Source: Branchiostoma floridae (taxonomy: Eukaryota > Chordata > Leptocardii > Amphioxiformes > Branchiostomatidae). Taken from it: DNA of 64,000 nt. The notes under the pieces are model-generated. The model was given only the letters and a program-made list of their open reading frames with translations, ran no database searches and was not told the DNA's origin. The stretch covers positions 11,981,757 through 12,045,756 of the forward strand of contig NC_049980.1 in the NCBI RefSeq assembly GCF_000003815.2, read 5' to 3'. A program made the translations under genes and the position numbers. Below, piece by piece: positions 1 to 10,016 of this stretch (its first letter is position 1; each line of letters begins with the position of its first letter).

Positions 1-260
1 TAAACATATACAGTTTTGGTCAGAACATGGCCTGACGGACGTCCTTGTCATTACTGTCGTTGAGTCAAGAATGCCATCATTGTTCAACATGGAGACAGAC
101 ATATTCGGATGGACAAGCTTCGGCAAATGAAAAAGTTTATGCAAAAACTTCAAGCGCTAAATCTACAAACTTTAAAACACGTTAAGTAGATGGCGTTATA
201 CCATCCATTACCAATGCTACATACAACAACATTAGTAGATATTCCCCGTTGATAAGAGTG

Positions 261-269
261 GATAAAAAG
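261..269 (+). promoter_or_regulatory. TATA-like box of the fibrinogen-domain gene
   Basis: The sequence GATAAAAAG lies about 78 bp upstream of an ATG in a perfect Kozak context (gccaccATGG at 341-350). A plausible initiator region, TTCAAGTCAGAG, follows at 284-295, the usual 25-30 bp downstream of a TATA box. The spacing is seen directly; promoter function is inferred. Confidence 0.4.
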
Positions 270-346
270 CCAGTGGGTTTGCCTTCAAGTCAGAGATCAC
301 AATTTGAGCTTGTTCTAGTGTGAAAAAGGATCACAGATTTGCCACC

Positions 347-2208
347 ATGGTCAGGGTAAGTCATGACACTACGATCTTTGAATAAGCCTTAAAAGCGTTG
401 ACCGTGAGCGTGGTATTCTTGACTCAATGCATCTAACGTTAGTGTTTTTCCCCACAATGACTACCATTTTCAGTTTCTTGCAGTCGGTTTGGTTTTAAAA
501 AAGGTTACTTTGTATACAAATACAAAGTAACCTCTTTTTGGTTTTTAAAAAAGTTCCTTTGTGTACAAATTAAACCAAGCCGACTGCAAGAAACTGAAAA
601 TGGACTTACTCATTGTGGGGAAAACACTAGATGTAACACCTTGACCAGATCTTCTGTCTGTGCATGTACGACATTTACTACAACTATAGTTCGGTCAAAT
701 TAGCTAGTATAGAGTCACTACTTTTAAGTCACCATTTGGTATGGCATCCTTTCAGACTCTACTCTTCAGCCTGATGACTGTTGTGTTGCTTGTTGGTGGT
801 GGCTGGGGTGATGTCACCTTTTCTGCCGAGATTTCTCAACAAGATGCTCAAGGTATTACTGGTTCATTCGCAACCTTGTAGTGCCCCGTGACTCATATAT
901 ATCAGTAATTTGTATTGCAGTTTCAGTTAGCAGGGCTTTTAAAGGAAGGGGTTATGAGCCCTTCTCCTTCAATGTGCTCCAGACATGTATACGCGAACAG
1001 GTGACCCCGGGACCCCATTTTACGTCCCCTCCAAAAGACGCGGGTGAAGCCAGAATCGGCATGCCCTACACTTTACTATGAGCTAAACCTTATGAGGATG
1101 AGGACTAAGATTTGATCCACTCATACCGAGATGGATTTCTATTATTTCAATTAGTACGGTACCCGGTTGGTCACATGCGCTCCTAAAGGGACCTTCATCT
1201 ACTATCTTATCCAAAGCTTGGTACTCATTTTCACCTGAATGAAGCGCACATACCGGGGAATGTCAGAGGTTTTAAACCCAGAACCCTTTGATTCAATAAC
1301 CATATCTTTAACCATAGCCATACGATGCCACACATGCATATGGAGTTAATAATATACATGTACAGCTGTGTACATGTAGCTATATGCAGTGTAGAATATA
1401 ACTTGACAATAAAGAAAATATTCAATTACATGTACCATGTATGTTGAATGTATCTACAGAAGACAGGTTGAACCACCATGTGGACGTTAAAGCCCAGAGG
1501 AACGACCCTCTCCCCGGTACGCCTACCTTTGAGGACTGCGCCGCCCTTTACCCCCACCTCTCCGCGATCAGCACAACGCAAAACGGAGTCTTCTACATCA
1601 AACCACAGTCTGTCCCTGACCAGTTTGAGGTCTACTGTGACGTGACTACAGATGGCGGCGGCTGGACCGCCATACAGAGGAGGTTTGATGGAAGGGTCAA
1701 CTTTAACAGAAACTGGGCAGACTACAAAAATGGGTTTGGCAGGGTCACGGGTGAACACTGGCTTGGACTGGATAAAATCCACGCCTTGACAACACAGGGT
1801 AGTTATGAACTTTATGTGGAGGTAGGGGATTGGGAAGGTAATTTTGCTTATGCTATATATGATACCTTTAGCATCGGGGATGAGGGTACGGAGTATAGAC
1901 TGGACATAGGGGGCTACAGTGGGGATGCCGGGGACTCTATGAGTGACAGTGATGGTAGGAGGTTCAGTGCCAGAGACGTGGACAATGATGCTATGCTTGC
2001 TACCGACTGTGCTCAGCGGAATTCAGCAGGCTGGTGGTATTACCGTTGTGCTGACTCCACCCTGAACGGCCCCTACTACCAACTAGATGACTATAACGGG
2101 CAGGACACAGGGCGGGGGGTCTTCTGGCAGCACTGGAAGGGTTACTGGTACTCACTGAAAACCACCAAGATGATGGTGCGGCCTCGAAACTTTAAACGCA
2201 ATCTGTAA
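347..2208 (+). CDS. Secreted fibrinogen-related (FReD) protein, three exons
   Basis: This is a secreted protein with one fibrinogen C-terminal domain, the type used by ficolins, tenascins, angiopoietins and invertebrate FREP lectins. My model uses exons 347-355 (Met-Val-Arg, donor gtaagt), 756-852 and 1460-2208. The first junction is phase 0 and the second is phase 1, and both keep the frame. The N-terminus is a clear signal peptide: a basic residue, then TLLFSLMTVVLLVGGGWG. The domain fills almost all of the last exon. It shows NGVFYIKP, then VYCDVTTDGGGWTAIQRR, GEHWLGLDKIHALT, the calcium-loop region DVDNDAM before the CAQ cysteine, GWWYYRCADSTLNGPY and finally MMVRP just before the stop. 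The conserved cysteines are present. There is no collagen stretch and only a short linker, so it is not a canonical ficolin. An alternative start is the in-frame ATG at 741 (MASFQ), which would need no first exon. I prefer 347 because of its Kozak context, the upstream TATA-like box and the basic n-region. Ligand unknown. Confidence 0.93.
431..633. mobile_element. Foldback (MITE-like) element in FReD intron 1
   Basis: A near-perfect inverted repeat with arms of about 60-70 bp. Left-arm motifs (ctaacgttagtg, ccccacaatga, cagtttcttgcagtcgg) recur as reverse complements on the right (ccgactgcaagaaactg, tcattgtgggg, cactagatg). The centre is itself a set of smaller AACCTTTG/CAAAGTT-type repeats. 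There is no coding capacity. It lies wholly within the intron between 355 and 756. Confidence 0.8.
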
Positions 2209-2209
2209 C

Positions 2210-2225
2210 TTTACGATATCGTAAA
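2210..2225. repeat. 16-bp perfect palindrome after the FReD stop codon
   Basis: TTTACGATATCGTAAA begins two bases after the stop codon. It could form a hairpin in the 3' UTR or bind a dimeric protein. No function is known. Confidence 0.6.
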
Positions 2226-2441
2226 AGAACGTTGCTCGATGCAACGCAGTTCTGTAGGACTTGCAAACATTAATGCCAGCTTCACATGCACAAATGTACA
2301 TGTATTTCATGTGTTGGGAATATCATGATCATTGTGAAAGGCAGGAATCTCAAAGCTAGGAATTCTGCTGTGTTAAGTACACTGCGTCCTGAGTCATACA
2401 TGTACATGTGTGCGGTCATGGCCCCGATCGATACATCGTGC

Positions 2442-3023
2442 TACGAGGGGCGGTCAATAAGTAATGTCCCTGACCCATTTTCAGTCGTCTGATCTAAATG
2501 AAATTTTGTATGTGTAATGATTCATATCTTTATAGGTTATGTTGCAAAAAACAGCTCTGAACTAATTATGGTTTATGATTTACTGGTGTTTGAACTGAGT
2601 CAGGTGCGAAATGGACCATGTGTGAAATGGAACCAGTTGAGTGTCGCGCAGTGATCCGGTTTTTGTATTTCAAAGGACGCACACCAAAGAAGACTTTTGA
2701 TGAAATGAAAGAAACTTATGGTGATGATGCCCCATCATATGACCTTGTAAAACGCTGGCATCCTGAATTAAAACATGGCCGGAAGTCTGTGGAAACAGCT
2801 CCCAGACCTGGTCGTCCCTCTTCTGCCATTGATGAGGCATCTGTTGGAGGACCAACCTGGGGTGTCCTACAAAAACGGTGTCCAGAGCTGCATCAAACGA
2901 TGGGAGAAATGCATAACTCTGGGTGGTTCCTATGAAGAGAAAGACTAATAACTGTGCCAAGTTTCATTAATCTCCTGCTATGGAAAAAGGGTCAGGGGCA
3001 TTACTTATTGACCGCCCCTCGTA
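2442..3023 (+). mobile_element. Internally deleted mariner transposon
   Basis: Terminal inverted repeats of about 35 bp (CGAGGGGCGGTCAATAAGTA at the left, its complement at the right) are flanked by TA on both sides, as expected for Tc1/mariner insertion. The + strand ORF from 2618 encodes only the N-terminal helix-turn-helix part of a mariner transposase, ending in the basic linker RPGRPSS. After a deletion, another frame (from about 2867 to 2948) resumes with the typical mariner C-terminus, including RWEKCITLGGSYEEKD and a stop. The catalytic DDD region is absent, so this 582-bp copy is non-autonomous. Retained intact repeats mean it could still be moved in trans. Confidence 0.9.
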
Positions 3024-3965
3024 TTTACCACTATGGGGACTTCATGCGCTACAGTTAACACCGTACGTCGTATGTATGGCAAAATCGGGCGCACTTTAAG
3101 TGCTTCAAGATGATAAAGCTTGAAAACATCTTTGCCAGTTTCCTCTGCAATGTAGTGGCTGAAGCACTATTTGGCAAGTTTCCAAAACTTTATAATTGAT
3201 GCTATAGGATGTTGACTGAAAGCAATGTTTTCATTTCAAACAAAGGATGTAAATTCCTTAGCCGGTGATATCTTGGTTTATAGTAACGTATGAACTTCAC
3301 TAAGTGCGGTTGTGTTGTTGGGTTTTTAGCGAAAGTGCTCCGAGGCTTAATGATATATGTGTGATAAAACACAAGAATACAAAAATACACCATGTCACAG
3401 TCAATGCTGCTGTTTAAATTCCTCACTGACCAAAGCAGGGACCATCCTAACATGGAGACAGACATATTCAGATTAAAAAGTTTTTTTTACAAATTTTTAA
3501 ATGTGCACGTTTAGGTAACTTGACTTCAAGAAGTAATGTACACACTTTAACGTTTTGCACTTGACGTTTAAACCCTCCATTACGAAAATCAAGTACAGTT
3601 CTAGTACAGTTGCTCTTGTTAATCATGGCTTCATGCCAACTAAGTCTAAACTAACATCATTAATGTCTAAACATTTGACCTAAGCCACTTACAACCTAAA
3701 AGTCATGCCAATCCACCCATACCAACTTGTCTTTTGCCGATCCCACCTTTCCGACAAAACGCCCCTGCACTTCTCGAAAAAGCTGCAAGGCGTCCCACAC
3801 CTCTATCCCTTCTTTGCCAGCCTAAAAGAAACCCACCACTCCAATTTGGTAATAGTATCGTCTTCAGATCAAAAGATACAAAACTGAAAGTTCCGCGACA
3901 GTACCGTAACAAACCGCTAGGTAACCCCAAAATCTACTAGTAGTCATTAGAGGTCTTAGCTAGAC
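3024..3965. other. Intergenic region, no feature recognised
   Basis: The stretch between the mariner copy and the annexin fragment is AT-rich at the left. Short ORFs occur on both strands, but none has recognisable domains or paired splice signals. Confidence 0.5.
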
Positions 3966-4053
3966 CTACAAACATACCAAATATCCGCACAATCTACCAA
4001 CGTACTCTCGAGTTATGGCAAGCGTGACGGGGCCCCGACCCCCCTTGCCTGCG

Positions 4054-4153
4054 NNNNNNNNNNNNNNNNNNNNNNNNNNNNNNNNNNNNNNNNNNNNNNN
4101 NNNNNNNNNNNNNNNNNNNNNNNNNNNNNNNNNNNNNNNNNNNNNNNNNNNNN
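4054..4153. other. Assembly gap (100 N)
   Basis: Exactly 100 N, the conventional length for a gap of unknown size. It interrupts the annexin exon that begins at 4316 on the minus strand. Sequence order and orientation on the left (1-4053) relative to the right should therefore be treated with care. Confidence 0.99.
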
Positions 4154-5654
4154 AGCAGAGGATCTCGATGAGCACAGACTCGTCCGTGCCCGTGCCCTCC
4201 ATGGCCCCCCTCAGACACCTGGCGTCGTACAGTCGGGGCGGCGTCATCAGCGCCCACACAACCTTGCCGAAATCGTTATCAGCACCCAGCATGGTCACCA
4301 GGTCCCCGATCAGGTCCTGTCGTACACATAGAGGGTATAGATAGGTCCGATTTACACACAGGTTTTCTTAGACGACTTGGTGTCGACTCAGCAGCTTCAC
4401 GTCGACTCGGCGACGTTTAACTGACTCGTGTTTGTAAATTGGGTCATAGTGGCTAGAAATCGAAATTTGTTAATACCATAACGCTAGACATCACAGATGT
4501 TAGGTCTTCCCATCTTCCCGTAGACAATTTGTCGGGGACGGGAATGTCGGGATGTAATGCTGCAGTATCTTCACATACTGCTAGGATGCGCCGTGAGACC
4601 AAAATGTTTCTTCGGGACCTCAATAACTACCCATAGCATCCAATCTATCGAAATGTATACAAATCTATCGAAAAGATGTTGAATTATTTGTTTTCGCGAA
4701 CACAAAAACAACCAAAAACAGAACCCCCGTCGGAGGTAAAACTTAAGGGTATTATCGTCCAGTATATGTATAGTAGTGATACGTACCTCGTCGAAGTCCG
4801 TCTCGTATTGCAGGGCAATCTCCATCCTTTGCTTTTGGCTGCGGTGTGCCAAGATGTCAATCAGTTTCTGTTCATCCACATCTGAATGTATAGATAGATA
4901 GATATAGATATAGATATGAAGTAATATTTCAGACTTTTAAAGCTAAAGCCCAGGTTACACATAGCCGAACATGGTCCTGATATGGGTGGGTACCGGTACG
5001 GTGTACCTGTACAAAACCGGTTTTCTTCAATTACATGTAGGTCCAGATTCAGGTCCGGACCTGGATCTGATCCTCTGGACCTGGACTGTACCTGGACCTG
5101 AATTTTCTGTACCGGTGCTCACACCTGTCTTCCGACAGCCGAATTTTTTTTAAATTTCCAGAATAGGCTTTGATTGTAACATACCTGTTCATTAGGTCGT
5201 TTATCTACTTCTAACAAGCCGCCGGAGTTGGGAGAAATAGAGATGCTTATCTAAGTATAAAACCGGTTAACCAAGGAGGCTGAAATCTTATTTATAATGT
5301 TAATTTTTTTGATGAAACATACCAGAGTGAAGTACGAGTCTTCATTTACGCATCTATGAAAACGCCTTACAACGTATGTAACGTTATGCCTCAACCACTC
5401 TGGCACATATTGAGTTGATAGTAACTTCCCATGGAAAGGAAAAGGGCCGGCCATGGAGACATTGAACTTCAGCAATGCCAACTAAAGAGCCCACCTCTCT
5501 GCGTCACCAGATGACGTAGGGCCTTGGCGTCCGCCACCCTGTCAAAGTCCTTGGCAGGAAAGACTGTGCCGAAGTACTTCTTTTGGGGAGCTGCTTCTTC
5601 TTTGGCTGGCTCCTCGATGGCATCATTGTGCAACTGCTGCCAGAACTTCGTGTC
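4154..5654 (-). CDS. Annexin, N-terminal part only (repeat 1 and part of repeat 2)
   Basis: Three minus-strand exons join in phase: 5654-5496, 4881-4787 and 4316 down to the gap at 4153. The first encodes a charged N-terminal segment and then FPAKDFDRVADAKALRHLV. The second encodes DVDEQKLIDILAHRSQKQR and the helix up to ETDFDE. The third encodes DLIGDLVTMLGADNDF, ALMTPPRLYDARCLRGAM and GTGTDESVLIEILC. Together these form annexin repeat 1 and the first half of repeat 2. Annexins bind acidic phospholipid membranes in a calcium-dependent way through GxGTDE loops. Repeat 2 keeps this loop (EGTGTDE). Repeat 1 has TQRDVDE instead, so its type II calcium site appears lost. Repeats 3 and 4 are not found between position 1 and the gap, and no start-codon exon is found upstream. 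The gene is therefore partial through assembly, or truncated. The family is certain; the subfamily is not. Confidence 0.9.
4887..4917. repeat. Microsatellite (ATAG/ATAGAT)
   Basis: A run of tagatagatagatatagatatag just upstream (minus sense) of the 4881 annexin acceptor. Confidence 0.8.
5036..5101. repeat. Low-complexity GGACCTGG-rich cluster
   Basis: Overlapping, imperfect copies of GGACCTGG and GGTCCAG with local self-complementarity (ggtccggacc), within an annexin intron. It looks like a degenerate minisatellite. Confidence 0.6.
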
Positions 5655-5699
5655 CTGCGAGGAAAGGTGGGTTAACGTTCACACATGCGTATATGTTCA

Positions 5700-5960
5700 A
5701 TTCCGTATGAGGTCCGTACGGAATTCGTAGCCTATACCGAGCTCCACAGGTCACTAAAAATAGTAGAAATAGGACAAATATAGACAGATAACTGTGATGC
5801 CAAACGAGTTAGCTGGGTTGCAAACTAAACTCATCGGCAAGCTATACACGTTTGGCATGTTCATGATGTCTATATCTGTCCAATTTCTACTATCTTCCAA
5901 CGACCTGTGAAGCCTGGTAGAGGCTAAGTCTATCATACGGACCTTATACGGACTTGGAAA
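5700..5960. mobile_element. Foldback element, about 260 bp
   Basis: Imperfect inverted repeat with arms of about 110 bp. Left-arm motifs ccgtatgaggtccgta, agcctatacc, cacaggtc, atagtagaaat, atatagaca and gccaaacg recur in reverse complement, in the mirrored order, between 5848 and 5960. No ORF of significance. A non-autonomous DNA transposon is the simplest reading. Confidence 0.8.
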
Positions 5961-6101
5961 TATAAGCCCACCATAAGTGTGTGTAAGTTATGTTGAAAGA
6001 AGAATGCTGCAAGTTCGATATTTAGAATTCAATTTCCAATCTTATAATCAAATCATTAGGCATCCAAAACTACGTATTCCACTGAGTTGTGTTCTTGGTG
6101 G

Positions 6102-6295
6102 TGCAAATTTACGAACAATGTCGAGATCACGCTAAAATTTGCGACATCATCATCAAATCCTAGCATGCATGTGTGAAAGAACATACATGTTGTTGTATAC
6201 ATTTTGTACTTAAACATTGTAACAGCTTGTTTGGAGATATGTTTGTTCACCTCAATTACCGGATCTTAGCATTCTGGACAAGTTTGATAATGACA
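6102..6295. repeat. Direct repeat, copy 1
   Basis: Shares a diverged block with 7113-7273, in the same orientation: gtgcaaatttacgaacaatg, tcgagatcac, atcatcaaatcctagcat, acctcaatta, ttagcattctg and gtttgataatg. It suggests a local duplication or two copies of one interspersed element. Nothing coding is visible. Confidence 0.75.
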
Positions 6296-7041
6296 GAGGG
6301 ATATAAGTACAACCACAACTCAAATTCTAAAGTCCAATGTACATTCTGTAAGATATATATGAAACTGAGATACATGTGATATCAAAACAGTAAGTCGCAA
6401 GAACTTTTTATCCTTAATAAGATATTACAGATTTTCATGGGTCTGCTACAGTTATTAGGCCATAACATGCAAAATATTGGAACGCCCAAAAGTCGTCCGC
6501 AACATGGTTGTCTCAGTACGCAGATTTCGTCTTCCCATTGAAACTTTCCATATTGTTATGATTAAAGTACCGGTAAAGTATCATCAACTAGATACAGAAC
6601 TACATACTTAACTTGTGCTTGAATTCTAGAACTAAATCAATGTTTACATTCCGGCTCACACAGCCGTGTAATTCAATGACACAGAAAGAATTTCAGAGGT
6701 CATTCTTGTGGTTTAAAGGGTATGTACAATTAACTCGTTACACACACGCCTGGTAAATGTATATAAAGTAGTAGTTACCGCTAAGTGGTTCTTAAAGTTG
6801 CGAGATGTGACTCACTTCCTTGCGTAACTTGAGTTGAAAGGGTCTTGCGTGAGTTCAATTCACTGTTCACAGTTTGTATCAAAACACTTCAAGTTTACTA
6901 CGTAGTTGGTATTTCAACGCGAAAGATTTGCAACGTTGTATATATATAGTGTATATATACGTATATGTGAAATTTGTGATCATTGTACAAAATTGCAATT
7001 CAGCCGTTAGGCTGCAACAGTTTTTTAATCCAATAAACCAT

Positions 7042-7060
7042 TTCTCTCTCTCTCTCTCTC
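7042..7060. repeat. (TC)n microsatellite
   Basis: Nine or so uninterrupted CT units. Confidence 0.9.
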
Positions 7061-7112
7061 GAAAGAGTGACACATTTGACGGTACATATCAACGTTGCCT
7101 GTGGCATTGACA

Positions 7113-7273
7113 GTGCAAATTTACGAACAATGTCGAGATCACTCTAAAATGTGCAATAAGATCATCAAATCCTAGCATATAAAAGAACGTACATTTCGTT
7201 GTAAGAGGTTGTTTAGAGGTATGTTTACCTCAATTATCTGAGTTAGCATTCTGAACAGGTTTGATAATGGCAG
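7113..7273. repeat. Direct repeat, copy 2
   Basis: The second, slightly shorter copy of the block at 6102-6295. Internal deletions distinguish it, for example around the acatacatgttgttg segment. Confidence 0.75.
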
Positions 7274-9856
7274 GAGCTCGACTCGACTCGTGCATGAAAT
7301 AATTTTTCCCGCCCAGCCCCCTTTTGTCCTGCAACCTTCATTACTATCATTACGCACGATCTACCAACACTTCAACCAAGCAGTTGACAAAGTGGCGAAA
7401 CACACCCAGACTTTTGGGGGGAAATCTAGCTGATTCTGTCTATTGTACAAAGTCTGTAGTGAAATCACGTTGGATCGGGCCATTGAGTGCCCTTCTAGAA
7501 TGAACTCCCTTTTACTTAAAGGTCATTAGTCTGACACTGTAAGTGTGTCATGTTTACCAATGACTTGAGAAATCACCACACAAATAGTTATCATAGATGT
7601 AGACGTTGCGTTTTGGTTTGCTTGAATCGTAACAGACGTCGTGTAGGTTTGACCCCGGTGGTCCTACAGACAACGCTGCACTCAGATGTATGTACTCTGT
7701 CTACATATCAAGCGAAAATGTCATTTATCCCAGTAACATGAAGATCTTTTTCTCCTAAAGACTCAGTGGCAAGCTTACCTCTTTCTTGGTCGACATTTCT
7801 CCTCCGCGTATCAGTCGCAGGTCCGCAGGAATATGTTGAAAAAGCGTCGATGTTTTTTGCCCCTATGCGCGATAACCACCTCGAGGTTACTGATTTCACT
7901 GTGTTAACTGATAACAATGCTGAGCACTGCTGGGATTGGCCTTTTAAGAAGAGTTGACCCGACAACGCCTGCAGTGACGTGCGCCCAGTTCCCTCCCAGT
8001 TCCTCACCACTGAGATTACCACGGCCAAAGTGTCTGCGACAGCCCGGAATCTTTCAGGCACAATGACGCGAATACGACTATTAAGAGTGACTCAGAAAGG
8101 CTGCGCCTGACAAGAAAATGACTGAGACTGCGAAAGGGGACGTCTCGATCGTTTTTAGATGGAGTATAAACAAACTGACAAACTTTAAGAAATCAGAACT
8201 TTTCAGTTGAAAGGAATGGGTCTGTACTGTGAACATCGGAAATAAGGTTGAAAATGTATGGAAAATTGAAATCAAAGGGAGGAACTCGTGATATTTGTCA
8301 TAATCAGAGTTGTTATGGAATAACCGTTTACATCGGAATTTCCCAGTTAATGAGCCTCCCGCCCTGCCATGCCCTGAAGATGTTCGTAAAGAACAGGCTT
8401 ATCCAGATTCTGGTCGGACCATCGGGTCATCAACCCCAGGGGGAGGATCTACTTACCTGGATCTACTAGTCTACCCCTCCTTCGCAGCTCTCCGGGAGCG
8501 CTGGCGTTTGTCTGCGCCCTCTTTCAGGGTGCCAACTGATAGCAGTCGGCACCCTGAAGGCCGCTGACACGATCTCTCCGGTGTGTATCTTTAATGCTTT
8601 TATCTTGGTAGCGTAGAGCTTTCTATGTAAGGATTGACAGGTTTTGTTCTCTAAAACATTTCCATTTACTATCTTTAGCATAACGTCTAATTCATACTGC
8701 TGCAACTTCTTTTGACAACGTCTGAAATACCTCCTTAGGTTTTGACCTACTTGAATACGGGACCAAATCCTCTTGCTCTGGCATTTTCACGCAAGCTGTT
8801 CTTGTAGTAACTGGTGCTAACATCGGACTTAGAAATCGTCAATATGATAGAGACATTGTAGTTGTGGGGAAGTTACACAATGACACTTTGTATTGTCTTC
8901 ATTAAATTAAGATATTATCATTAACAGAGTATTGGACATGAATAAACGATTCAAAATAAATCGTCTTGTGAAAATAACCATTTCTAGTGAAATGTGTCTT
9001 TTGACAGTATCATATATTTGGGCAAACTTTTTGTCCTAAAGAAATCAACATAATGTAAACTCGTTTGAATTGTTAACTCGTTTGAATCAACAACATATAG
9101 CATTTCTGATGATAGAAATTGGCTGAGTCAAGGCAATTTGCCCTATAATCGCAATGCATTCTTTCACCACTCATTCACTTGCTCACTCACTCACTGAGCC
9201 TTAACTCACTCTGGTCTACTCACAGAATGTAGGACTTCTGTCTGTCACTATGTGTCACTTCATACGGCTTTTCCTGTTTTAACTTTCACCACAAAATAAT
9301 GACAGGAGATATGTATTTTCCATCTTTAGTATCCTTTCATTTGATAAAATTGTTGTAAGTTACAATGTAATTTTATTAAAGGCACTGAGATGTATACATT
9401 CATTTTGCATTTTTCCAATATCTGCATCTTTTTGACACAAGTTGTAAAATATAATGTGAAGAAAAACTCTTAGATTCGTGTATTTCAAAAAGCAATCTTG
9501 CTCTTGAATAGAACACTTCTTGTTATAATACTGAATTTCCTAACATTTGCTTCCTGATAGACAACACATAAAAGCAGCAATTTCATGATTAAGTATTGAC
9601 AGTGCCGACATGCAGTTTGTACTGTGTTGTCAATGCTATAAGACTGTACACTTATTTCAACACTATGTATACACTTATGTTACATATAGAGCTTTTAAAA
9701 CTGTTAGCAGCATCAGGGTTAATGTGCGTACACTTCTTAAAAGTTTAAAACTTGCTCTGTTTACCATGTACTGTAAATAGTAAAATGTTGGAAATGCATA
9801 TATACAGACATATAGGTCCACAAAACTACTGTTCATCTCGAAACTTTTGCATTGGT
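7274..9856. other. Intergenic region with scattered short ORFs
   Basis: No recognisable gene. ORFs up to 117 residues (for example 8061-7708 on the minus strand) show no known domain. A CACTCACTCACT-type run lies at about 9170-9195. The rightmost 1 kb is AT-rich and adjoins the CFAP95 polyadenylation signal. Confidence 0.5.
8524..8557. repeat. Perfect-loop hairpin, 15-bp stem
   Basis: TCAGGGTGCCAACTG pairs with CAGTCGGCACCCTGA (14 of 15) around a 4-base loop ATAG. It may be the core of a small foldback element. Confidence 0.7.
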
Positions 9857-9862
9857 TTTATT
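9857..9862 (-). terminator. Polyadenylation signal of CFAP95
   Basis: AATAAA on the minus strand, 155 bp beyond the CFAP95 stop codon. It is well placed to end the transcript, although this is not tested. Confidence 0.5.
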
Positions 9863-10016
9863 TGCATTGTATTGGCAGTGACTGTGAAAAAGTCTCCCTT
9901 GTAATCGTTTCAATTGTAAATTCAAAACTCCTGGAGACCTACTATGCCCTTCTAGTACAAAATAAAATCAATGCAAAAGTAGACAAATTTACTGAGGTGA
10001 TTATCGATCATATAGG

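Noticed and set aside
3703-3940. Overlapping ORFs on both strands left of the gap, tested as missing annexin repeats
   Set aside because: None contains annexin helices or a GTDE loop.
9140-9240. CACTCACTCACT-type run considered as a CRISPR-like or satellite array
   Set aside because: It is a short simple repeat without spacers, in a eukaryotic genome.
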